Shown: in pieces, positions 10,516 to 20,812 of the stretch
Position numbering within the stretch: position 1 is the stretch's first letter
How the letters are laid out: the number at the start of each line of letters is the position of its first letter
From: Chlorella sorokiniana
Taxonomy: Eukaryota > Chlorophyta > Trebouxiophyceae > Chlorellales > Chlorellaceae
Direction: 5' to 3'
NCBI GenBank assembly: GCA_025917655.1
Contig: CP084608.1
Coordinates: 1,426,001 to 1,490,000 of the forward strand
DNA length: 64,000 nucleotides
The notes under the pieces: generated by a model
Databases searched by the model: none
What the model saw: only the letters and a program-made list of their open reading frames with translations
What the model was told of the DNA's origin: nothing
Made by a program: the position numbers and the translations under genes

Positions 10516-11235
10516 CTTGCAGCCAGCTTGGTGCGAGCAGCGCAGCAGCAGCAGGATCTAGAAGCACCAGCAGCAGAGGAGCGGGATGTGGAAGCAGGAG
10601 CAGCGGGGCAGTGAGATGCGGCACCGCAGCGGCTGGGCTGCTTGCCCATTGACTTGTATCAGCAGCCTCGTGTTGAGGGCGCGATTGCTATCGCTGTGCA
10701 CATAGTATGACGCCTTTCACAACCTCGCCCAGTTTGTGGGCTGCCTTGCCTTGTGTATGCTTTGCCACGGTCACATGGTTGCGCCTGTGAGAGCTTGTCA
10801 CACCAGTTGTCCACAGATTGTGGGTGGTTTCCGCTCAAGCACCCGCCGCCAAGCGAGCGCTCACATAGAACAGTGATGCTGACGCTCTTTAACATCATTG
10901 TGCTGCATCATCTCACTCCACGTCAGGCCCCCAGCGTCCTCAATCTTTGTTAGCAGCATACCAGCTGGTGTTTGCCGGCTGGATGCCTCACAAGCTTCTT
11001 TTCCCAATTTACCACATTTGGTTGCTTTCAGGTGTTGCAGCCATCGATGTCACAGGCAATGCCAGCCTGGCGGGGCCTGCGGGCGGTGCAAGCACCGTGG
11101 CATCCTCGCATCGCCTGCCGCATCACGGTGCTGAAGTGCTGACGATGCGCTCTGTTCCGCATGCCAACCCCTGGTTCGTGCATTTGCCTGTGCAACTGGC
11201 TATTTGGCTGCAACCCCTGCACTGCAGACACTTCC
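10516..11235. other. Unique spacer inside the array
   Basis: About 720 bases between units 1 and 2 with no match to the other units. AT content is higher than the flanks. Short open frames only; nothing supportable. Confidence 0.5.
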
Positions 11236-12677
11236 AGTCCTCACACGGTATTCCCCTTCCCAGCTGCCTTGCAGCCAGAAACAAGCCTTCGCATCAATAA
11301 CTTGGAGGTGGTTACATACAGCTGCCGCAGGAAGCGAGGCTTCCTCTGTAAGCTGTTGGACCTGGAGGGCTGCCATGCGAGACAATGAGAATGAGACAGA
11401 GGGTACAAGCTGAGGTTTGGTAGTACACGTGTGACGTCGAGCATGCGAACAGCACCCTCTGGCGCCAATCAAAGCATGAGCATGCATGGCAAGGGGGACA
11501 CCGCTCTCAGTGGCGCGTAAGGGTTACTCTGCATGCTCACGATTTGCATGCCCGTCGGACAGCAGCCTCCGGCCCTCGCTGCCCTCAGCGCCATCACCTC
11601 CATCAGTGCTGCCGCCAGGCAGACTGCGCTGCTGGCGACTCCTCGTGCTCTGTGCAGGCCCTGCACTGTCCGCGCTCAGCAGCGTCGACGGCACCTTGTT
11701 GGAGGCCAAGTACGTGGCGACAGTTGTACACACTCTGCCATCAGCATCTGCAGCAGACGAGACCCAGAGACAGCAGCACGTGGGAAAGGTTGAATGGCCA
11801 CACTTGCCTCAGTGGCAGTCAGGCAGCACGGCAGCGGAAAGGCATCCAGCATAGCAGGCTTCCAGGCGGGCAAGCCTTACCCAGCCATGGCGGACGCGGC
11901 ACGGGTGCTGGCTTCTCTGGCGGGAATTGATGACCCTCCTCAAAGGCAGCTGCGCCGGCAGGCAAGCAACAGGGAACACAGCGGCTCAGGGATCCCACAA
12001 CTGACGCTCAGCAACCAGAACCCACACACACCTGCCTCGACACCGCACCTTCGCGCTTGCTCCATGCACGTTGCTCGGCCATCAACTCACACCACGCACC
12101 GATGGCTTCGCTGTACTCCTTCCTCAGGGTGGCTGGTGCTCCTTTGCGCTCGAGCCTGGAAAGCCATTGGTGAGTGCCTTCGACCCAGGCGTCTACTTGA
12201 CAACGTCGAGCATGCTCTTGCTTGGGTAAGCTGTGCCGACCGCCCATCCAGCTGCCCTCACAGGGGCGACGTGCTGTCGCAGCTTGCAGCGGGAGGCACC
12301 GTCGGCCTGCCGCCGCGCTGTGATCCAAAGCAGCGTTTGGTGGGGCTTCCACGGTGAGATCCTCGCAGTACGATCGAAGCCGTCAGGGTAGCGCTCTGCA
12401 TAAACAGCAAACCAGGCCGCCAGGCAGCCTCCCAGAATGGGTCGCCGTATGTGGGGACATAAACGATACTCACAGGGTCTTGCAAGCCAACAACAAACAG
12501 GCCCAGGGCGCAGCGACACCGAGCAAGTGTGCAGCGCAACAGCGTGTAGTGCCCAGGTAGTGCCGCCACGGGAGCCTGTCTCTCTCTCGCGCCCGTGATG
12601 CTGTTGTGTCAAGGGACACGGCTGGATTGGCTCTGTGCTTCTGCTTATTGTTTCCTATCCTTCCTTTCGGTTGTGCG

Positions 12678-12929
12678 AGTTGCGGTTGACACTGCTCATC
12701 CAGGGGGAGACCAAGCCTCTCTGCCCCGATGGCACCTCAGACCAGATCAAGTGAGCGCTGCGGCGGGCTGGCCGACCATCCGCTGCCACCGTATGTACGC
12801 CCGCGCTGCCGCCGGCTGGCCCCTCAACCCTTCCGCCCGCCCCCCCCCCCCCATCCCCGCCGTTCTGCAGGCGGATTGTGGAAGAAAGCACGGAGCTGTA
12901 TACCTGCAGCAGGACGGCAAAGGACTCGG
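12678..12929 (+). other. Two exon-like segments confined to array unit 2
   Basis: Segment a ends at 12750 and reads TLLIQGETKPLCPDGTSDQI; a GT donor follows at 12751. Segment b, 12871-12929, follows a C-tract and CAG acceptor and reads RIVEESTELYTCSRTAKDS, with a GT donor at 12930. Splicing a to b is in phase (the junction codon is Lys) and leaves an intron of 120 bases. The composition is far more protein-like than the rest of the array. No family recognised. Unit 3 lacks the whole stretch. It may be a remnant of the gene that founded the array, or a captured gene fragment. Confidence 0.4.
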
Positions 12930-13821
12930 GTGAGCGGCGGCGACGGGCAGCAGCCAAGCGCTGCATGTTGTGGGCGCTGGGCACAGCAGCTGGCCAAGGC
13001 GAGGCCGTGGCCAAGGCGAGGCCCCTTTGGCCGTTTGCGCCAAGCCTGGTTGATTGCGAATCCGCCTCCATCTGCCCCACCTGAGCTTCAAAGTATTGGG
13101 TTTCCGCTGACAACCGCACGCTACGAGGTTCAACCCCTGCTCCTTACCGGCGCCAGCCGGCCATGGGTCGTGGTCGTGGCTGTGGTCACCAATGGCCGCA
13201 TCCACGCTAGCAAAGCTCACCAGTGCTGCTTATCATGGCAGCGCAACTGGTGCGCCTTGCCAACTTAGATGCAGCCAGTGATGACCGCAACCACGAGATG
13301 CCCAGTTGACGGCTGGCGCCGGTAAGAAGCTGGAGGACCCTGTCCCAGTTTTGATCTCGGCAGGGCTGCAGCTTGGACGAATGCGCCGACAGATTGCTTG
13401 TCGTGTCGGTTTCTGACCTGGCAGTGTCCTCATTGCTGCTGGGAGCAATAGCAGTGGCACGGTGCGCTGGGCAAACTGCCCAACCCTTCTGTCCGCTCTC
13501 TTGCACATCTTTGGTGCCAGACGTTTAGTTGCGATCTCGAGGAGCTGCATGGAGAGGTGGCGGCAGGCAAAGGTGGGCCGCGGCACTGGGCCTGGACAGC
13601 CCGTGCTTGCCAGCTGCTGGCGGGCTGGTTCGCTGCCCGTCCTCTCATGGTCCTGGCGTGATCAGGTGTGCTTTGCACCTGTTTGAAAGAGGTTCTTAGG
13701 CACACTCACGGTTAGTCTCATGTGCAGACCTCCCCTCGCCCGACTGGCATGTTGCAAGGCTAGGAGACGAGGCTAGGAGACCAGCCAGAGAGGCAAATTT
13801 CACTCTCTGCAGCCCTCTCCC

Positions 13822-14034
13822 GACCGCACTCGCCAACATTTTGGTACTGCTTGTAGTCGGCGTACTTCCAGCAGCGCGCCTGGACGGTGTACCCCAGGCG
13901 GAACCCTGCCTGACTGGCACGTTGGAGTCCATCAGTGAGCCAGAGGCAGGGTTCCGCCTGGGGTACACCGTCCAGGCGCGCTGCTGGAAGTACGCTGACT
14001 ACAAGCAGTACCAACATGTTGGTGAGTGCGGTGA
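13822..14034. repeat. Long inverted repeat in unit 2
   Basis: Left arm about 13822-13911, right arm about 13944-14034, with about 32 bases between them. The arms differ at only about three positions over nearly 90 bases. Either arm can be read as QAGFRLGYTVQARCWKYADY, in opposite directions. Transcription would give a near-perfect 85-90 bp hairpin. Confidence 0.85.
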
Positions 14035-14287
14035 GATGCAGATAGTGGTGTTTGCACTCTCTGGCTAATGTTCTAGCCTCACAGCTTGCAACAAGCGCCT
14101 AGCTGCTAAATGCTGCAGCTGCCTGTGCTAATGCAAGGTTTGCCCCCGCGCCCCCCTCCTCCTGATGCGTACCTTGTACTTGCTTCCCTGTGCTTGGTGC
14201 ACTCTGGCTTTAACAGCTGGTTCTGGCAGGCCAGCTTACTCGCTGGGCTTGCAGCAGCTGTATCTGCAATTGTGGGCTTCAAGGCGC

Positions 14288-16990
14288 CCACACTGTGTTC
14301 CCTTCCCAGCTGGCCTTGCAGCCAGAAACAAGCCTTCGCATCAGTACCTTGCAGGTGGTTACACACAGCCGCTGCAGGAAAGGAAGCCACCTCTGTAAGC
14401 TGTTGGACCTGAAGAGCTGCCTTGCGGGACAATGAGAATGAAACAAAAAATGCAAGCTGAGTTTCAGTAGTACACATGTGACGGCGAGCAAGCGAACAGC
14501 ACCCTCTGGCGCCAATCAAAGGATGAGCATGCATGGCAAGGGGAATAAGGCCTCAGTGGCGCGTGAGGGTTACTCTGCATGCTCACGATTTGCATGCCCA
14601 TCGGACAGCAGCCTCCGGCCCTCGCTGCCCTCAGCGTCATCACCTCCCTCAGCGCTGCCGCCAGGCAGACTGCGCCGCTGGCGACTCCTCGTGCTCTGTG
14701 CAGGCCCTGCACTGTCCGCGCTCAGCAGCGTCGACGGCACCTTGTTGGAGGCCAAGTACGTGGTGACAGTTGTACTCACTCTGCCAACTGCAGCAGACAA
14801 GGCCCAGAGGCTGGAGCACTTGGGAAAGGTAGGATGGCCCCACCTACCCGGGTGGCAATCAGGCAGCAGTCGGGCAGCACGGCAGGTGGCGAGGCATGCA
14901 GCATAGCAGGCTTTCTGTGGTTGCTCACCCAGCCATGGCGGACACGGCACGGGCGCTGGCTTCTCTGGCGGGAATTGTTCACCCTTCGCAAAGGCAGCTG
15001 CGCAACACGGAACACAGCGGCTCAGGGCTTTCACAACTGGCGCTCAGCACCCAGAACCCGCACACGCCTGCCTCAACACCGCACCTTCGCGCTTGCGCCA
15101 CGCCTCTCGTTCACTTATCAAGTCACACCACACTCTGATGGCCTCCTTGTACTCCTTCCTCAAAGTGGCTGGTGCTCCTCGACGCTCGAGCCTGGCCAGC
15201 CATAGGTCAGTTCCTCGGGTCCAGGCGACTACTTGACAAAGTCGAGCGTGTTCTTGCTTGGGTAGGCTGTGCTGCGCGCCCATCCAGCTGCCCTTAAACA
15301 GGCGACGTGCTCTCGCTGCTTGCAGCGGGAGGCACCGACGGCCGGCCGCCGCGCTGCGGTGCACAGCAGCGCTTGGTGGGGCCCCCGCGGTGAGCTCTTC
15401 GCAGTTTGAACGAAGCCGTTAGGGTGGCGCTCTGCTAAAAGAGCAAACCAGACCGCAAGACAGCCTCGCAACAGGGGTCGCGGTACGTAGGGACATAAGG
15501 GACACTCACGGGGTCTTGCAAGCCAACAACAAACAGGCCCGGGGCGCAGTGACACCGGGCAAGTGTGCAGCGCAACATGTTGCACAGCATGTGGGCGTGT
15601 AGTGCCGCCATGGGAGCTTGTCTTTTCGCGCGCGCTCGTGACGCTCTGCTTCTGCTTGGTGTTTCCTAACCTTCTGTTCGGTTTTTTCGAGTTGCGGTTG
15701 AAACCACTTGGCCAGGGCCCCTTTGGCCTGCTTGATGGCGAATCCGCCTCCATCTGCCCCGCATGAGCTTCAAAGTAATGGGTTCCCGCTCACAACCGCA
15801 CTCCTCGAGGTTCAACCCCTGCTCCTTGCCGGCGCCAGCCGTCCGTTGGCTGTGGTTGTGGTCACCAATGGCCGCATGCACGCTAGCAAAGCTCACCAGT
15901 GCTTCTTACTATGGCAGCACAACTGGTGAACCTTGCCAACTTGCATGCAGCCGGTGATGACCGCAACCATGAGACGGCCCAGTTGACGGCTGGCGCCGGT
16001 AACAAGCTGGAGAACCATGCCCCAGTTTTGATCCCTTCTAACCCCCGTCATTAAAGATCGGCAGGGCTGCAGCATGGACGAATGCGCACCAGGTTGCTTG
16101 TTGCGCCGGTTGCTGACCTGGTAGTGGTGCTGTCGCTGTCCGTTGCTGCTGGGAGCAGCCTGATAGCAGTTGCACGCAATCGTGGGAAAAATCACACATC
16201 ACTTCTGTCCGCTCCCTTGCACAGCCTTGGTGCCAGGCATGGATTGCGATGTCGAGAGTCTGCATGAAGAGGTGGCGGCAGGCACAGGTGGACCGTGGCA
16301 CTGGGGTCTGGACAGTCCGTGCTTAGCGGGTGCTGGCGGGCTGGGTTGCGGCCTCTCATGGTCCTGGCATTGTCATGTTGTGTTGTCATCTGTTTGTAGA
16401 GTTTCCTTGGTATGCTTGCAGCTGTTCTCATGCGCAGACCTCCCCTTGCCCGACTGGCATGTTGCGAGGCTAGGAGAGCAGCCAGAGAGGCAAATCTCAT
16501 TCTCTGCAGGCACTCTCCCGACCGCACTCGCCAGCCAGGTATGGAACTGCTTGTAGTCAGCGCACTTCCAACAGCGCGTGTTGACGGTGTACCCCAAGCG
16601 GAACCCTGCCTGACTGTCTCATTGATGGACTTCAACATGCCGGTCAGGCAGGGTTCCGCCTGGGGTACACCGTCAAGGCGCGCTGTTGGAAGTGCGCTGA
16701 CTACAAGCAGTACCAGATCTTGTTGGTAACTGCGATGAGATGCAGATAGTTGTTTGCACTCTCTGGCTAGACTTCTAGCCTCGCAGCTTGCAACACGCGC
16801 TTATCTGTTAGATGCGGCAGCTGCCTGTGCCATTGCAAGGTGTGCCCCCCTCCTGTGAATATCCGTACCTTGTACTTGCTTCCCTGTGCTTGGTGCACTC
16901 TGGGCTGCAACAGTTGGTTCCTGGGCAGGCCAGCTTGCTCGCTGGGCTTGCAGCAGCTGTATCCCGCTATTGTGGGCTTCAAGGCGCTCA
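14288..16990 (+). repeat. Array unit 3 (with hairpin)
   Basis: About 2.7 kb. Same order of landmarks as unit 2, minus the 330-base exon-like stretch. The minus-strand frame that is open in unit 1 has a stop here (plus-strand position about 15436), which argues against a functional protein in that frame. Confidence 0.75.
16518..16735. repeat. Long inverted repeat in unit 3
   Basis: Core left arm about 16547-16612, core right arm about 16645-16714. The arms differ at about three positions in the 67-base core and more at the outer ends. It is homologous to the unit 2 hairpin but carries its own set of substitutions on both arms. Confidence 0.85.
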
Positions 16991-18830
16991 CACGGTATTC
17001 CTCTTCCCAGCTGGCCTTGCAGCCAGACGCAAGCCTTTGCATCGGTACCTTGCAGGTTGTTACACACAGCCGCTGCAGGAAAGGAGGCTTCCTCTGTAAG
17101 CTGTTGGACCTGAAGAGCTGCCTTGCGGGACAATGAGAATGAAATTAAAAATGCAAGCTGAAAATTGGGTAGTACACATGTAACGGGGAGCAAGCGAACA
17201 GCAACCTCTAGCGCCAATCAAAGGATGAGCATGCATGACAAGGGGCACAGTGCCCTCAGTGGTGCGACAAGGGGTTACTCTGCATGATCACGCTTTGCAT
17301 GCCCATCGGACAGCAGCCTCCGGCCCTCGCTGCCCTCAAAGTCGTCACCTCGCTTAGCGCCGCCGCCAAGCTGACAGCGGCGCTGGCGACTCCTCGTGCT
17401 CTGTGCAGCGGGCCCTGCACCGTCCGCGCTCAGCAGCGTCGATGGCACCTCGTCGGAGGCCGACGATGTCTCGCCGGGTTCATACGCTTTGTCATCTGCA
17501 GCAGACATAGCCCACAGGCAGAGGTCTGGTCCCACTTGTCCAAGTGGCAGTCAGGCAGCACGGCTGGCGGGGAGGCAGGAAGCATAGCAGGCTTCCTGCG
17601 CGTGCTCACCCAGCCATGGCGGACACGGCACAGGTGCTGGCTTCGCTGGCGGGTATTGTTCACCCTTCTCGAAGGCTTCTGCAAAGGGAGGCAAGCAAAA
17701 TGGAACACAGCGGCTCAGAAATCCCACAATTGGCGCTCCACAACCAGAACTCACACACATTTGCCTCAACACCGCACCTTCACGGTCGCGCCACGCATCT
17801 TGTTCGGCCATCAATTCACACCACACTCTGATGGCTTCGTTATACTCCTTCCTCAGGGTGGCTGGTGCTCCTCGGCACTCGAGCCTTACAAGATGAAAGT
17901 CAGTAGCTCGGACCCAGGAGTCTACTTGACATCGTCGAGCATGCTCTTGCTTGGGTAAGCTGTGCCGCGCGCCCATCCAGCTGCCCTCACAGAGGCGACG
18001 TGCTGGTCGTTGCTGCGGAAAGCACGGAGCCTGCCGCCGCCGTGGTGCACAGCAGCGCGTTGTGGGGCTCCTGCGGTGACCTCCTCGCAGTTGACACGAC
18101 GCCGTCAGGGCGGTGCTCTGCTCGAAGAGCAAACCAGGCCTCAAGGCAGCCTTGCAGAACGGGTCGCGGTACGTAGAGACATACTCGCAGGGTCTTGCAA
18201 GCCAGAAACAAACAAACCGGTGCGAAGCGACATCGGGCAAGTGCAACACGCAACAGCACGAGCGTGTAGTGCCTCCACAAGAGCAAGTTCGCCCACCGCC
18301 GAGTTAGCAAAGCACACCAGTGCTGCTTATCACAATTGGTGATCCTTGCCAACTGATGCAGCCGGTGATGACCGCAACCACGAGATGGCCCACTTGACGG
18401 CTGGCTGGCGCCGGGGAGAAGCTGGAGGCCTGGCCCAGGTCTGGCAGGTGGGCCCGTCCCCCCCCCCCACCCCCCCCACACACCCACCCCCACCCCACCC
18501 CCACCCCCACCCCCCCCTTCATCAAAATCAGCAGGGTTGCAGCATCGCACAAGTGCGCAGAATACAGTTGCTTGTTGCGTGGTTTGCTGACCTGGCAGTG
18601 GTGCCATCGCCGTTTGTTGCTGCTGGGAGCATCCTGATTGCGGGGCACGCGAGCGCGAGGAAACCCCACACATCACTTCTGTCCGCTCTCCTGCACAGCC
18701 TTGGTGACAGGCGTGGGTTGCGATGTCAAAGAGCTGGCCAGGCACAGGTGGGCTGTGGCACTGGTGCACAGCCCGTGCTGGCCAGCTGCTGGCGGGCTGG
18801 CCCTTTCTTTTCAGGAGATGCCTCATCGAA
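16991..18830 (+). repeat. Array unit 4 (internally deleted)
   Basis: About 1.8 kb. About 300 bases equivalent to 15600-15888 of unit 3 are missing at about 18280-18306, and the hairpin end is absent. It contains a C/A-rich low-complexity tract at about 18459-18521. One in-frame three-base insertion near 17409 separates it from units 1-3. Confidence 0.7.
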
Positions 18831-18966
18831 GACTCAAACTCTCTGCCATTCTGGGTTCAGGGCTGTCTAACAATCCCACGCTTGGGGTGCAGAATTCTGC
18901 TGCACACAGCAACCCTAGCCTTGGACTCTCTGCTTTACCCCTTTTGGACCTGACAAGCTCTGCTGG

Positions 18967-20460
18967 ATGTCGGACGATCAGAAGGCGCGGTGTCATAACC
19001 CCTTGGTGCCGGCGAGGACGAGCACACCGAAGACGGCGCAAACGGCGGCGGCGGCGCTGCCCCCAGGGCGACGACCACCTCACCTCTGTCTCAAAGGAGA
19101 TGGCCCAGCTCCTGCGGCACAGCCCCCGCCGGTGGGCTGCTTTCATTCATCGCATCATGGGCAGCAGCACCTGCGCCTGCCCCCGGGGGAGCTGCTTGCT
19201 GTCGCGACCCCGCCGCAATATGCGCTGTGCAGGGATGGATGGGTGCGGTTTTGTGTCGCTGGGGAGCCTGGTGCGAAGGATTGACCAGCGCACCAACGCG
19301 GAGGAGGTGCTTCGCGTGGCAATGGAGGATGACAAGGTGCGATGTGGTTGGCACTGTTTGGACGTGCCATGAGGCTCTTCAAAAAGGCCCGTCATGCCAT
19401 GCTCAACCTGGTTCGGCTGGTGCTCACCTGCACCTGGCCCTCAAGGTTGAGCCCCAGCCCCGCATGCAACCCATGCAGGGCAGGTATCAGCTGGCAGATG
19501 CGGGGGATGGTGAGCCGCGTGTGCGGGCGGTGCAGGGCCACTCAGGTGCGGCGCCTGTGCCCGCCCGGCGGCGCTGGCGGTGCCGGGCCTGCCCTGCCTC
19601 TCTGCGTGTCACGCTGCTTTGGTGCCCGCGACCGCGCAGGAGGCTTGCGCCCTGCCATCGTGTGCTTCATGCACTGCAGTGCCCCTGGAGAACCCGCCAC
19701 ACGACCCCATCCGGGCCCCGAGGAGGTGCCCCTGGCGCTGCACGCCACCAGCCCCGAAAGGCGAGCCGCTGCCCACGGCTGTGGCGGCCTGTGTTCGCTC
19801 CCTCGGTCCATCACACAAGCACAGACACACACCGACTGCCCTTGATGCCACCGCAGATTTGAGCTGCAAGGTCTCCAGCCTAGCATGCTCTGTTGCTACC
19901 CTCCCCACCATGCGCCCCCCTGGACCATTCCGCTGCAGCTGGGACCGGATCCAGGCCTGCGACGAGCTGCGGCGCATGAACCGCACCCACATCCACTTCG
20001 CCTCCGAGGCAAAGCACCTGCGCGCCGACGACTGGGCCTGCGTGCTGCTGCAGGTGCGCTGGTGGCGGCAGGTGACGGCCGTGTGCCGGGACCGTTCAAA
20101 GCGCGCGGCACGGGACCCCCACCAGACTGGGGACCCGTCCCGGAACTCAGCCCGCCCCCTACGCAATGCCGAGCGCAGGTGGACCTCCGCAGGCCCTTAG
20201 AGGCTGGCATCTCCTTCTGCCGGGCCGCAAACAACGTGGTGCTGAGTGAGGGGCCTGTCCCTCTCGCGTTTGTGCGGCGAATCATGGTGGGTAGGGCAGG
20301 TTGATGCAGCTGTTGCTTCAGCCGCCTGGCACTGCTAGTTCAGACAGCACCCCACCCGACTCTGCACATGCAGCTGCGGGACCTGCCGGAAGAGTGGCAG
20401 CGTGAAATTCCAAATCGTGAGGCACTGCTGGACAAGGAGGCGGAGGAGGGCCTGGGGTGA
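18967..20460 (+). CDS. TPT1: tRNA 2'-phosphotransferase (Tpt1/KptA family)
   Basis: Transfers the 2'-phosphate at the tRNA splice junction to NAD+, the last step of fungal/plant-type tRNA ligation. Exons: about 18967-19131, 19233-19336, 19479-19545, 19640-19760, 19939-20053, 20179-20286 and 20374-20460. Family blocks in order: VSKEMAQLLRHSP (catalytic Arg-His), MDGCGFVSLGSLV, GRYQLADAGDGEPRVRAVQG with HS following, LALHATS, WDRIQACDELRRMNRTHIHF, and VDLRRPLEAGISFCRAANNV then VLSEG. The intron at 19761 has a GC donor (AAG/GCGAGC); splicing there gives exactly the family spacing between HAT and THIHF. Two C runs (about 19064 and 19124) need one base fewer each to join MSDDQKAR to the conserved part and to splice at 19132. 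An alternative start at 18818 stays in frame without corrections but reads into the repeat array. The canonical HGT is HAT here. Confidence 0.88.
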
Positions 20461-20812
20461 GGCCCGGCTTGACGGCAGCCGTCAGCGAGATGCAATGTCT
20501 GCAGCACCTGCATGAGTGCCTGACATCAATATAGATGTTTGCAGTCATTGTAACGGGCAAACCTAACACACATTTTACTAAGGAAAATGCCATGAGACTC
20601 GAATTCAATGTAACAGACGAACCTACCAACAATTTGAAATGCAAATGCGACGGGCGGCAACGTCACGCTGCGCCTGCTGAGCCCTCGTTCGAAGGTGCGA
20701 CGCGTTTGAGAGCCGTGCGCGTGCATTCATCCCGCAAAGTTGTCACGAATACTACAGAAAACACTGTAAAAAGGGCATCTGCCTGCTGTTTGTGGGAGTG
20801 AGGCTGGACGCC
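20461..20812 (+). other. TPT1 3' region and F-box/LRR promoter
   Basis: Intergenic, tandem orientation. Two TGTAA motifs (20549-20553 and 20609-20613) could end the TPT1 transcript. The DNA is less GC-rich than its surroundings. No gene seen. Confidence 0.45.
20549..20553 (+). terminator. TGTAA poly(A) signal of TPT1
   Basis: First of two chlorophyte-type poly(A) motifs downstream of the stop at 20458-20460; the other is at 20609. Confidence 0.45.

Larger units (their letters stand above)
11236..14287 (+). repeat. Array unit 2 (longest, with hairpin)
   Basis: The most complete unit, about 3.05 kb. Relative to unit 3 it holds about 330 extra bases (roughly 12690-13020) that contain two exon-like segments. 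It includes the inverted repeat at 13822-14034. Confidence 0.75.
9175..18830. repeat. Tandem array of four degenerate 1.3-3.1 kb units
   Basis: The same ordered landmarks recur four times on the plus strand. The segment CCAGCTG-CCTTGCAG(C/G)CAGAAACAAGC starts at about 9195, 11262, 14311 and 17007. The segment TACTCTGCATG(A/C)TCACG is at 9461, 11527, 14573 and 17277. GCATGCTCTTGCTTGGGTAAG (one base variant in unit 3) is at about 10138, 12210, 15246 and 17939. Copies differ by many substitutions and by large indels. Open frames exist on both strands, and none shows a domain I recognise. A minus-strand frame is open for 699 bases in unit 4 and 654 in unit 1, but unit 3 has a stop in the equivalent reading. 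I see no transposase, reverse transcriptase or terminal repeats. It may be a decayed duplicated gene family or a repeat of unknown type. Confidence 0.85.

Noticed and set aside
14579-15205. A 208-residue plus-strand frame in array unit 3 as a gene
   Set aside because: Similar length frames exist on both strands of the same repeat; no splice-consistent start and no known family.
18459-18521. C/A-rich tract as a telomere-like or centromere-like repeat
   Set aside because: It is an irregular C-run with scattered A, not the algal telomere repeat, and it sits inside array unit 4.
9175-18830. CRISPR-like or LTR-retrotransposon interpretation of the array
   Set aside because: Units are kilobase-sized and diverged, with no short regular spacers, no terminal repeats and no retroelement protein.
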